Origin: Phycisphaerales bacterium
Lineage (GTDB): Bacteria > Planctomycetota > Phycisphaerae > Phycisphaerales > UBA1924
DNA: 51,303 nt
NCBI GenBank assembly: GCA_028289195.1
Contig: JANQQR010000021.1
Coordinates: 1-51,303 of the forward strand
Direction: 5' to 3'
In this document: positions 41,875-50,156 of the stretch, one piece after another
How positions within the stretch are numbered: position 1 is the stretch's first letter
Layout of the letters: each line of letters begins with the position of its first letter
Notes under the pieces: model-generated
The model's database searches: none
Told to the model about the DNA's origin: nothing
Seen by the model: only the letters and a program-made list of their open reading frames with translations
Made by a program: the position numbers and the translations under genes

Positions 41875-43230
41875 TCATGGGCCTTTGGCAACGACGCCTG
41901 CACGCATAACGAACGGAACGGTCTGGAGTTGCGCGACGTCGGCCCGGGGGTCGCCACCGACGGCGATCAGATCTGCGGCCTTCCCGACCTCGAGCGTCCC
42001 GATCTCGTCCGAGAGGTCGCACAGGTCTGCCGCATTGATGGTGGCGGAGATGATCGCGTCCTCCGGGCTCATCCCGGCTTCGACCATGAATCCGAATTCC
42101 CGCGAGTTCTGCCCGTGGGGGAACACGCCGGCGTCGGTGCCGAAGGCGATCTTGACACCCGCGCCGGCGGCCTTGCCGAACGCTCCCTGGATCACCGGCC
42201 CGACCCGCAGCGCCTTCTCGACGACGGGAGGCGGGTAGTAGCGCGGGACCATCGCGTATTCGGCGACCGCCTTGCCGGCGGTGATGGTCGGCACGAGGTA
42301 GGCGCCGGTCTCCTTGAAGAGCGCGATGGACTCATCGTCGAGGTATGTGCCGTGCTCGATGGAATCGACGCCGGCGCGGAGCGCGGCGTTGATGCCCGTC
42401 ACACCGTGCGCGTGCGCAGAGACGCGCCTGCCGAGGAGGTGCGCGGTCTCGACGATCGCTTTGAGTTCGTCCTCGAAGAACTGCTGCTCGGTGCCCGCGG
42501 CTGTGTTGGAAAGCACCCCGCCGGTGGCTGTCAGCTTGATGCAGTCCGCCCCCCGCTTGACCTGCTCGCGGACGGCCTTGCGGCATTCGGCGACTCCGTC
42601 GGCGACTCCCTGGAACGGTCCGGGGATGTCGAAGATGCCGTCCTTGTAGCCGTGCGTGCGATCGCCGTGCCCGCCGGTCGGGGTGACGGCGCGGCCGGCG
42701 ACGAGGATCCGCGGCCCGAGCACCTTGCCCGAGCGGACGGCGTCGCGGAGCGCGAACGCGGCGTCGCCCATCGAGCCCACATCGCGGACCGTGGTGAACC
42801 CCGCCTCGAGCGTGCGCTGGGCGTAGACGGTCGCGTCGATCGCCTTGTCGGCATCGGTGTCGATCACCATGCGGAGGCGCCCCTCGCGGGAGGTCTCGCT
42901 GGTGATGTGGACGTGGCAGTCGATGAGCCCGGGGAGCACCCACGATTCGGACAGGTCGACCCGCTCGATGATCGCGTTGTCTGCGGCGGCGCCGGGCACG
43001 AATGTGCCGGGATCGAGTTCGGTCGAGACCGCGTGGATGATGCCGTCCTTGATGACGAGCGTGGCGTCCGTCATCGGCGCCACGCCAGGCACTGCCATCA
43101 GATGGCCGCAGGCGACGATCACCCAGCGCTCCCGGGTCTCGTCCGCCTGAGCAGCGGGTTGGGCGCTCACGCCGACAAGCGCCGCCAGGACACACAAGGA
43201 CGCCACGAAACAACTCAGCAATGTGCGCAC
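41875..43230 (-). CDS. Exported amidohydrolase-family protein
   Basis: 451 residues. Signal peptide MRTLLSCFVASLCVLAALVG with cleavage near VSA-QP. Metal-dependent amidohydrolase of the imidazolonepropionase/Xaa-Pro dipeptidase-like group: 'VLPGLIDCHVHITSETS' (HxH), 'GADCIKLTATGGVLS' (carboxylated-lysine strand), 'VSAHAHGVTGINAALRAGVD', 'SIEHGTYLDDE' and 'KIAFGTDAGVFPHG' (last Asp ligand). All metal ligands are present. Probably a periplasmic peptidase or cyclic-amide hydrolase. GTG start with GGAG 6 nt upstream. Confidence 0.9.
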   Translation of the reverse strand: MRTLLSCFVASLCVLAALVGVSAQPAAQADETRERWVIVACGHLMAVPGVAPMTDATLVIKDGIIHAVSTELDPGTFVPGAAADNAIIERVDLSESWVLPGLIDCHVHITSETSREGRLRMVIDTDADKAIDATVYAQRTLEAGFTTVRDVGSMGDAAFALRDAVRSGKVLGPRILVAGRAVTPTGGHGDRTHGYKDGIFDIPGPFQGVADGVAECRKAVREQVKRGADCIKLTATGGVLSNTAAGTEQQFFEDELKAIVETAHLLGRRVSAHAHGVTGINAALRAGVDSIEHGTYLDDESIALFKETGAYLVPTITAGKAVAEYAMVPRYYPPPVVEKALRVGPVIQGAFGKAAGAGVKIAFGTDAGVFPHGQNSREFGFMVEAGMSPEDAIISATINAADLCDLSDEIGTLEVGKAADLIAVGGDPRADVAQLQTVPFVMRAGVVAKGP

Positions 43231-43263
43231 CGGATTCTCCTTCCCGACTCCCGGACCGTGCGC

Positions 43264-44067
43264 TCAGGCTACCCGATCACCGGGCTTGCGGCAGGTCCAC
43301 TCGGCCGGGTCCTGCTTGTAGAAATCCGCGAAGCGCTCGTAGAGATCGGGGTGCATGCGCTGGAGGTCACGCGGCCGCTCGAAGAATGCCTCGGTGACGA
43401 CGGCGAAGAACTCTCGCGGGTTCGTGGCGCCGTAGCCGTCGATCACCGTTGGGATGTTGAACTGCAGGTCGCGCTGGAGGCGGAGGTACTCCTCGCCCAG
43501 CACCGAGGCCCACGCCGTGTATCGGGTCCGGGTCTCGAGTTCCGGGGCGCCGTCCATCGAGCCGTCCTCGCTGTCGAGTTGGTGCGCGAATTCGTGGAAC
43601 ACGACGTTGTTGCCATCGCAGGGATCGCGCGCGCCGTCGACGACGCTGTCCCAGCTCAGCGCCATCGCACCCGTCGGGCTCCACTCGCCGAGCGTCCGAC
43701 GCGGGCCCGCCTTGTCGAGCCCGCCGGCGAGCGGCGAGTCGTAGTCGGTGCTGAACGTGTCCGGGTAGACGATGATGGACTTGAGGGAGTGGTAGTAGTC
43801 CGTCGCCCGGCCCAGCAGGAGCACGCAGGCCTGGGCGGCGATCAAAACGCGCATCTCCTCGGTGACTTCGACGCCGCCGGCGCCCTCGAAGTTCTTCTCG
43901 TCGAGGAAGACGTTGACGTGGCCTTCCAGCTCGGCCCGCTGCGCGTCGGGAAGGCACGAGTAGTACGGCATCGCGCGCCGGAGGACGCTCCGCCACCGGT
44001 CGGGGAATGCGCGTGCGCGCACCTCGGTGCGCCGCTTTTCTCTCAGCCATCGGAAGAACACGCCCAA
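43264..44067 (-). CDS. mtfA: MtfA-type zinc peptidase
   Basis: 267-residue zinc metallopeptidase of the M90 family. The active site is HEFAH (158-162) in 'NVVFHEFAHQLDSEDGS'; 'NPREFFAVVTEAFFERP' supplies the further metal glutamate. In enterobacteria MtfA binds the glucose regulator Mlc, but no mlc is visible here, so only the peptidase fold is claimed. TTG start; a GTG two codons later is equally possible. Between the nucleosidase and amidohydrolase genes on the same strand. Confidence 0.88.
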   Translation of the reverse strand: MGVFFRWLREKRRTEVRARAFPDRWRSVLRRAMPYYSCLPDAQRAELEGHVNVFLDEKNFEGAGGVEVTEEMRVLIAAQACVLLLGRATDYYHSLKSIIVYPDTFSTDYDSPLAGGLDKAGPRRTLGEWSPTGAMALSWDSVVDGARDPCDGNNVVFHEFAHQLDSEDGSMDGAPELETRTRYTAWASVLGEEYLRLQRDLQFNIPTVIDGYGATNPREFFAVVTEAFFERPRDLQRMHPDLYERFADFYKQDPAEWTCRKPGDRVA

Positions 44068-44085
44068 GCGTAGGCGTTACGCCCG

Positions 44086-44838
44086 CTAGAGCGCCAGGTC
44101 GTCGACCACGGCGCCGAGGCAGTAGGTGATGACCCTGGGCACTACCTCTGTCAGGGCCGCGACTGCGGCGCCAAGGTTCTCGGTGAACTGCACCTCGGTC
44201 GGAGTATCGCCGGTGTCGACCAGGTCGGCGACGGCCTTGATCGCGAAGAACGGGACGCGCCGGGTCCACGCGATCCAGGCGATCGCCGCCGCCTCCATCT
44301 CCTTGAGCGCCGGCTCGGTGCGCTCCCATTCCTCGGCGTCGGTCTGAAGCGTGCGCAGCGAGTCGCCGGTCGAGATGCGCCCGATCTTGAGGTTGAGGTC
44401 GGCGGCGATTCGTGAGACGTCGAGCCCGCGGTAGTTGCCTCGCGCCGATTCGTCGTAGCCGGGGAGGGGCACGATGCGATCGTGGTAGCCGAAGCGATCT
44501 GCGGAGAGGAACACCTGGCCGACCTCGGCCCCGCGCGATGAGAAGCCCCCGGCGGTGCCCGCGTTGATCATGAGGTCCGGCGCGAAGCGCTCGATCGCGA
44601 GATGGGCCGCGAGGACTGCGGGCTGCGTGCCGATGTTGCTGACGCCTTCGAATCGCGGGTCCGCACCGAAGGACACGAGCGTGATGCGGCCTTCAACCTC
44701 GGCGGCCGACCAGGCGCGCATCGGGATGCCCTTGGCGAACGGCGCAACGATCTCGGTGAGCCCGAGGCGCTCGACGAGCGGCGATGCTTCTTCCTGCATC
44801 GCGACGAGGAGGCACAGTGACTTGGTCTTGATCGCCAA
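44086..44838 (-). CDS. MTA/SAH nucleosidase-like phosphorylase-superfamily protein
   Basis: 250 residues. It opens 'LLVAMQEEASPLVERLG' as 5'-methylthioadenosine/S-adenosylhomocysteine nucleosidases do. 'LMINAGTAGGFSS' is the glycine-rich loop, 'RISTGDSL' follows, and 'ALKEMEAAAIAWIAW' (MExxA) binds ribose. 'FFAIKAVADLVD' carries the catalytic aspartate. Cytoplasmic. TTG start with GGAGG about 8 nt upstream; the longer in-frame ATG adds 67 unrelated residues. mtfA follows after 18 bp, suggesting an operon. Confidence 0.85.
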   Translation of the reverse strand: MAIKTKSLCLLVAMQEEASPLVERLGLTEIVAPFAKGIPMRAWSAAEVEGRITLVSFGADPRFEGVSNIGTQPAVLAAHLAIERFAPDLMINAGTAGGFSSRGAEVGQVFLSADRFGYHDRIVPLPGYDESARGNYRGLDVSRIAADLNLKIGRISTGDSLRTLQTDAEEWERTEPALKEMEAAAIAWIAWTRRVPFFAIKAVADLVDTGDTPTEVQFTENLGAAVAALTEVVPRVITYCLGAVVDDLAL

Positions 44839-44941
44839 CCCGGATCCTCCGCGCCCGCGCGGTCCTGCTCGCGGGCATCCATCGGGATCAAATGTAGCGA
44901 ACCGGGCAGCAGGGAACGCCCCGGCTTGCAACAATCCCGGC

Positions 44942-45223
44942 GTGAACACGACCGTCCTCGCCGTCGCCGGCGCGTGGTACGCGCTGCTGAGCCTCGTGAC
45001 ACTCGTTGCCTTTGCGCACGACAAGCGTCGCGCGATCAAGGGGCGGCACCGGACCGCCGAGAAGACGCTGCACCTGCTCGAGCTCGCCGGCGGGTGGCCC
45101 GGGGCGCTGCTGGCGATGAAGCTGGTGCGTCACAAGAACGCCAAGGCAAAGTTCTTCCTGGTCACGTGGGCCATCGCGCTGCTTCACGCGGGCGCGTGGG
45201 CCGCGCTGTGGTGGACAACCTGA
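44942..45223 (+). CDS. DUF1294 small membrane protein
   Basis: 93 residues, GTG start. It matches DUF1294: an N-terminal hydrophobic helix, 'AFAHDKRRAIKGRHRTAEKT' (family FxxDKxxA...RxxE), 'LELAGGWPGALLAMKLVRHK', and a C-terminal transmembrane helix. Function unknown. No Shine-Dalgarno sequence; AACAAT lies 6 nt upstream, an imperfect form of the local leaderless -10 pattern. Divergent from the nucleosidase (103 bp). Confidence 0.82.
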   Translation: MNTTVLAVAGAWYALLSLVTLVAFAHDKRRAIKGRHRTAEKTLHLLELAGGWPGALLAMKLVRHKNAKAKFFLVTWAIALLHAGAWAALWWTT

Positions 45224-45306
45224 CAACTAGCGTCGGTTCTTGCGCGATCGCCCCACCCCGAATGGGGCATTTCGGGGATAACAGCGCGCCAGGGACTGTT
45301 TTGGGC

Positions 45307-45334
45307 TTGAACAGCCCAAGAAAGGGCGTAGGTT
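45307..45334 (+). promoter_or_regulatory. Candidate promoter for the structured RNA
   Basis: TTGAAC (45307-45312), 16 bases, then TAGGTT (45329-45334). Transcription would start near 45341. The boxes overlap two local hairpins (45301-45319 and 45322-45340), which could be part of the signal or coincidental. Confidence 0.25.
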
Positions 45335-45340
45335 GCCCTT

Positions 45341-45941
45341 GATCGTTCGATCGCGACGGAGCGCTACCGCACGGACTCGACCTTTCTCGAACCGCGGAGG
45401 CTTGCCGATGATGAACGCGACGATGAGCGGCGGGCAAGAAGAACCGCCGGGCCAGCCCCGATGAGGGGCGCCCCTCACAGGACATAGGCGCACGACCACG
45501 AGGCGGACCCCGCGCGGGCCGCCAGGACGGTGCTGTTCCGCTCTTCCCGGATCCGACGCACGCCGAACGCCTTCCGCTCACTGCCAGACGGACGCCTGAG
45601 GCATGCCCACCCGACGGGTGAGAATCCCGCGGAACCCGCCACGCTCCGACCGGTACACCTAGCCCGCACCAGGCTCTCTCACTCCTCCAGGAGCCTGAGG
45701 CGACCCAAGGAGGCGCGACCTTCTGAATCCTCACGGATTTGTGCGACGCGGAAAGCTGGAACCATCAACCCAAGCGACCCTCGATCACACAATCCACTCG
45801 TGCCTCTTCGGAGGCACAGATAACTCCTCTCTCAGATCTCCCGTGCATCCGCTCCGTCCCGCTGACACCAGGGACGGGGCACGAAACGAGATCTCCACGA
45901 TCGCCCCGGTCGCCGCGAGCGCCCGGGGCGATTCTCTTTTT
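45341..45941 (+). ncRNA. Candidate structured noncoding RNA of unknown class
   Basis: The stretch 45224-45966 holds no credible gene on either strand but is packed with inverted repeats: CGGCGG/CCGCCG (45428-45449), GCCCC/GGGGC (45455-45469), GGCGG/CCGCC (45502-45523), CACCC/GGGTG (45608-45620), CAGGCTC/GAGCCTG (45670-45697), AATCC/GGATT (45726-45739), and GTGCCTC-TTCG-GAGGCAC (45800-45817) with a UUCG loop. A long composite helix follows at 45834-45894 (AGATCTC + CGTGC + CCGTCCC with their complements), then a perfect terminator. The 5' end is set only by a weak promoter. No RNase P, tmRNA, SRP or 6S signature was found. It could instead be a long structured 3' UTR of the DUF1294 gene. Confidence 0.45.
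45900..45941 (+). terminator. Perfect intrinsic terminator
   Basis: ATCGCCCCGG (45900-45909) pairs base for base with CCGGGGCGAT (45923-45932) and is followed by TCTCTTTTT (45933-45941). Rightward orientation. No gene ends close upstream, which is what points to a noncoding transcript. Confidence 0.85.
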
Positions 45942-45966
45942 CACCGCGGTTCGGGTGTGAGCGAGT

Positions 45967-46380
45967 TCAGAAGTTCAGCGGCGCCGTGCCCCGCTGCTCG
46001 TCGCCCGTGTCGGGCTGGCCGTCGGGGCCATTGGAGATCAGCGCGATCTGGCGTGGGGGCCCGTCGATGATCTCGAATCGCATCGTGTTGCCCCACGGGT
46101 CCCTGTAGCTCGACTCGCTCAGGCCCATGTCCTCGTACGTCTGGGGCATGCGATCGTTGTTGCTCATGGCGTAGATGGCCACAGCGCGCCCGAGGTCCTG
46201 GGCGAGGATCGAGAGGTTGAGGACCTCCGAGTCCTTCTTGGTCTGCTGGACCTTCTGCACGTAGGACCCGCTGCCGGTGAGGTTGCCGAAGTACATGACG
46301 AGGACGATCGCCAGCACGACGAGCACGCCGAGGATCATCGCGTAGCCGTTGGGGCGGGACGGTTGGTTGAACGACGCCAT
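45967..46380 (-). CDS. Small membrane protein with type II secretion G (pilin)-like C-terminus
   Basis: 137 residues. One N-terminal transmembrane helix ('YAMILGVLVVLAIVLVMYFG'), then a helix 'ILAQDLGRAVAIYAMSNNDR', and a C-terminal part 'YRDPWGNTMRFEIIDGP' with 'LISNGPDGQPDTGDE'. This follows the major pseudopilin (GspG) layout of 'DPWGxxYxY...SxGpDGxxGTxDD'. The usual prepilin cleavage site (GFTLIE) is missing, so it is probably not processed by prepilin peptidase. AAGGA lies 8 nt before the ATG. A terminator facing this gene isolates it from anything upstream. Confidence 0.65.
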   Translation of the reverse strand: MASFNQPSRPNGYAMILGVLVVLAIVLVMYFGNLTGSGSYVQKVQQTKKDSEVLNLSILAQDLGRAVAIYAMSNNDRMPQTYEDMGLSESSYRDPWGNTMRFEIIDGPPRQIALISNGPDGQPDTGDEQRGTAPLNF

Positions 46381-47086
46381 GGGCTGGTCCTTCCGGGGTC
46401 TGGCTCCGGCGCATGGTACGCGTGAGTGACCGCGATGGATGCCGGGCGACCAGCTCCGGCGAACGCAAAAGAAAAGGGGCGCCCGCGCCGCAAAAGCAGC
46501 GCAGACGCCCAGGGAGGGCTAGAGAGGCTTATTGCCCCGGAATTCTGTTCTGGGCGGGCGACCCGGCGCCGGCCACCCGAGAGGGCGGATCCTTGGCGCC
46601 TTGGACAAATGCGTCGCCGGGTGATCACCCCCAATTCATTTGGGAGCGTCGCGGCGGAACTCGCCCGCATCAGTGGATTCGGGCGGGCCCCCAATCGGAT
46701 TCCGTCTCGGCGGATCTGTCTCGACTTTTTTTGCCTCTGCCTCCTGGTGCCGTGCTCGCTCCGTCGTGGTTCGGTTCCGGGACCGCTTCCGCTCTTCCTC
46801 CAGCGGGATGCCTCGGTCACGTGATCGGGGGTGCCCCCGTCTCCAAGCCCTACGCCAGTATGGGCCGCGGGTTCCGGTAGCCAAGCGGTTCACGAATAAA
46901 CCGTGCGCGCATCATTGGTTGCGATGATGCGCGGGTCGCGATGGCGCTCCGCCACGCGCGTTTCAGCGAACGGATCCCGAGCAACGAAATCGCGCGAGGG
47001 ATTTCAAATAGGGGCGCATTGGGGCGCACCGATTGAGGAACAGCAACAACAGTTGTTGCGGGCGTTCGCGTGAACTCAGCGCCCGC
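46381..47086. other. 706-bp gene-free stretch with strong hairpins
   Basis: No open frame here looks like a real protein: all are Arg/Pro/Ser-rich and overlap on both strands. The stretch contains a leftward terminator (46466-46510), GGGTGATCACCC (46619-46630), CGCCCG/CGGGCG (46663-46686), a perfect 10-bp hairpin CGCGCATCAT/ATGATGCGCG (46906-46933), TGGCG/CGCCA beside it, and GCAACAAC-A-GTTGTTGC (47043-47059). It may be a long 3' region of the mutase transcript, or a separate leftward noncoding RNA ending at the terminator. Confidence 0.4.
46466..46510 (-). terminator. Leftward intrinsic terminator
   Basis: On the minus strand GGGCG (46510-46506) pairs with CGCCC (46481-46477). The inner stem is GCGC/GCGC plus GC/GC around a TTTT loop, with a 3-nt internal mismatch. 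TTTTCTTTT follows. It ends a transcript that comes from the right, either from the mutase gene or from an RNA within 46510-47086. Confidence 0.7.
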
Positions 47087-48811
<1,725 letters not shown>

Positions 48812-48856
48812 CGGTCGCGGAGCCTCTGGGAACTGGGGGAGCGGTCGATCGGGGCC

Positions 48857-48862
48857 ATTCTA
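48857..48862 (-). promoter_or_regulatory. Candidate -10 box TAGAAT for the mutase gene
   Basis: TAGAAT on the minus strand lies 45 nt upstream of the mutase ATG, giving a leader of about 40 nt that includes AGAGG. No clear -35 box. Confidence 0.3.
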
Positions 48863-48892
48863 GGGCCGATCGGGCGATCGATCAGTCTAGGG

Positions 48893-50113
48893 CTATTCCA
48901 GGAGAGGTATCGGATCGACCACCGGCAACGGGTCACCCGAGCGCGGGTCTGAGAGCACCCAGGAAAGTTCGTGGCCGACCATCTCGTCCTGGGATCGAGG
49001 GAGGCGCCCAAGGCGCCGCCTGGCGGCTTCGGTAGCGAGGGCCAACTCGAGGGACAGCAATTCCCGCTCACGCACGAGGTGGAGTCGGTAGAACCCCTGA
49101 AAAGGAGGCGTGAGCACTGACATGACACCATTGCCCGCGAACCGAGGATCGTCGATCGGGGCTCGCGCGAGTTTGGAGTCCTTCCGTGCCGCCGGGGGCA
49201 GCGATATGTACTCCTGCACCTCCGCAAAATACTGGCTCACCAATCGCTCTGTGTCTGCGAACCGGGGAAGGACCTCTCCAACGGCCCGGCCGATAGGGCT
49301 GAGCGATCCTTCGATCGAATCGACTCTCCTGGGCGAACCGTTGGCGACCGCATCCAGGCGTTCCACGTGCACGATCCCCTCGTCGGTGTGCAGCCATCGC
49401 ATCAGGTCAAGCAGCCAGAGACGCTCGGATTCGACGACATCCGAATACGCCACGAGCGGAGGTGACGCGCGAATCTGCGCGAGCAACGATAGGACGAGTT
49501 CACGACTCGACCGTTCGTCGACCGCGATTGCGATCGCCGTTTCGGCGCACAGCCGATCGATGAAGAATCCAATGATCGGGCTGACCGAAAGGCCTCGCCG
49601 AGAGCTGGCTGAAGCCAGCAATCCGCAACGTTCGAAGTAGAGCAGAGCAGACTCTTCGTCGCCGTTCAACCATGCATCTATTGCGAACGCCATGATCGCT
49701 CGCGCGATCCAGCGTGCCTCGTCGAGGCCTTCGAGTTCCGATTCGTAGCCGGGGCCGTGGACGAGAGGTTGGACCAACCGGGAACACTCTTCGAAATCCT
49801 CGATCCACGGCTGAATGCGTGCAGCGTGCTCGAGAACTTCGTCGCGCTGGTCGGGCTCTCGGATCAACTTGGCGCGAGGCAGTTCCCGCAGCCGGTCTCC
49901 CACCGCGAATTCCAGCACGTGAGCGATTTCAACCATCCGCTCGATCATCTCCGAGTCGTCGGGATCGCCGTTGCGAGGCGGCGCGAGCTGAATGCGCTCA
50001 ATGTGCTCGTTGAACTCCTCGGCGAATCGAGACAGCCCACCCGGTGGGTCGGCGTCTGCCGTGGCCGTTAGCAGGCCGGCACAAAGCAACAGCGTCCAAC
50101 CGCGCCTGAACAT
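48893..50113 (-). CDS. Exported protein of unknown function
   Basis: 406 residues. Signal peptide MFRRGWTLLLCAGLLTATAD with cleavage near ADA-DP, then a mostly helical protein ('EMIERMVEIAHVLEFAVGDR', 'ARWIARAIMAFAIDAWLNGD', 'ALLYFERCGLLASASSRRG') and a C-terminal 'LGRLPRSQDEMVGHELSWVL' followed by DPRSGDPLPV, which recalls the ends of other planctomycete exported proteins. No motif assigns a function. The ATG at 50113 has TAACAT 6 nt upstream, so it is preferred over the GTG one codon earlier. GC content is somewhat lower than that of its neighbours. Confidence 0.65.
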   Translation of the reverse strand: MFRRGWTLLLCAGLLTATADADPPGGLSRFAEEFNEHIERIQLAPPRNGDPDDSEMIERMVEIAHVLEFAVGDRLRELPRAKLIREPDQRDEVLEHAARIQPWIEDFEECSRLVQPLVHGPGYESELEGLDEARWIARAIMAFAIDAWLNGDEESALLYFERCGLLASASSRRGLSVSPIIGFFIDRLCAETAIAIAVDERSSRELVLSLLAQIRASPPLVAYSDVVESERLWLLDLMRWLHTDEGIVHVERLDAVANGSPRRVDSIEGSLSPIGRAVGEVLPRFADTERLVSQYFAEVQEYISLPPAARKDSKLARAPIDDPRFAGNGVMSVLTPPFQGFYRLHLVRERELLSLELALATEAARRRLGRLPRSQDEMVGHELSWVLSDPRSGDPLPVVDPIPLLE

Positions 50114-50119
50114 CACGTC

Positions 50120-50125
50120 ATGTTA
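50120..50125 (-). promoter_or_regulatory. Leaderless-type -10 box TAACAT
   Basis: TAACAT on the minus strand ends 6 nt before the ATG at 50113. No Shine-Dalgarno sequence is present. Confidence 0.4.
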
Positions 50126-50156
50126 CGTGAGCACCATTCGGCGCGTGCGCGGCCCG

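Noticed and set aside
45615..45645. Stretch resembling the core of a cobalamin riboswitch (GGGTGAGAATCCC then GCGGAACCCGCCAC)
   Set aside because: The AGGGAA segment before it and a proper B12 box (AGCCAGGAxACC) after it are missing, local hairpins explain the bases, and no gene follows on that strand. A covariance-model scan could overturn this.
46384..46412. SRP RNA-like CCCCGGAAGGA on the minus strand
   Set aside because: It is simply the Shine-Dalgarno region of the pilin-like gene; the rest of the SRP fold is missing.
46426..46824. Open frames on both strands in the gene-free stretch
   Set aside because: Arg/Pro/Ser-rich, mutually overlapping, without RBS or recognisable domain, and one crosses the terminator.
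46865..46935. tRNA-like text (GGTAGCCAAGCGGTT) on the plus strand
   Set aside because: No acceptor pairing, anticodon stem or T-loop can be formed around it.
46510..47086. RNase P RNA on the minus strand
   Set aside because: Only a partial ACAGAA-CCGG match; the GAGGAAAGTCC and GGTAAGAGCGCACC signatures are absent within 450 nt.
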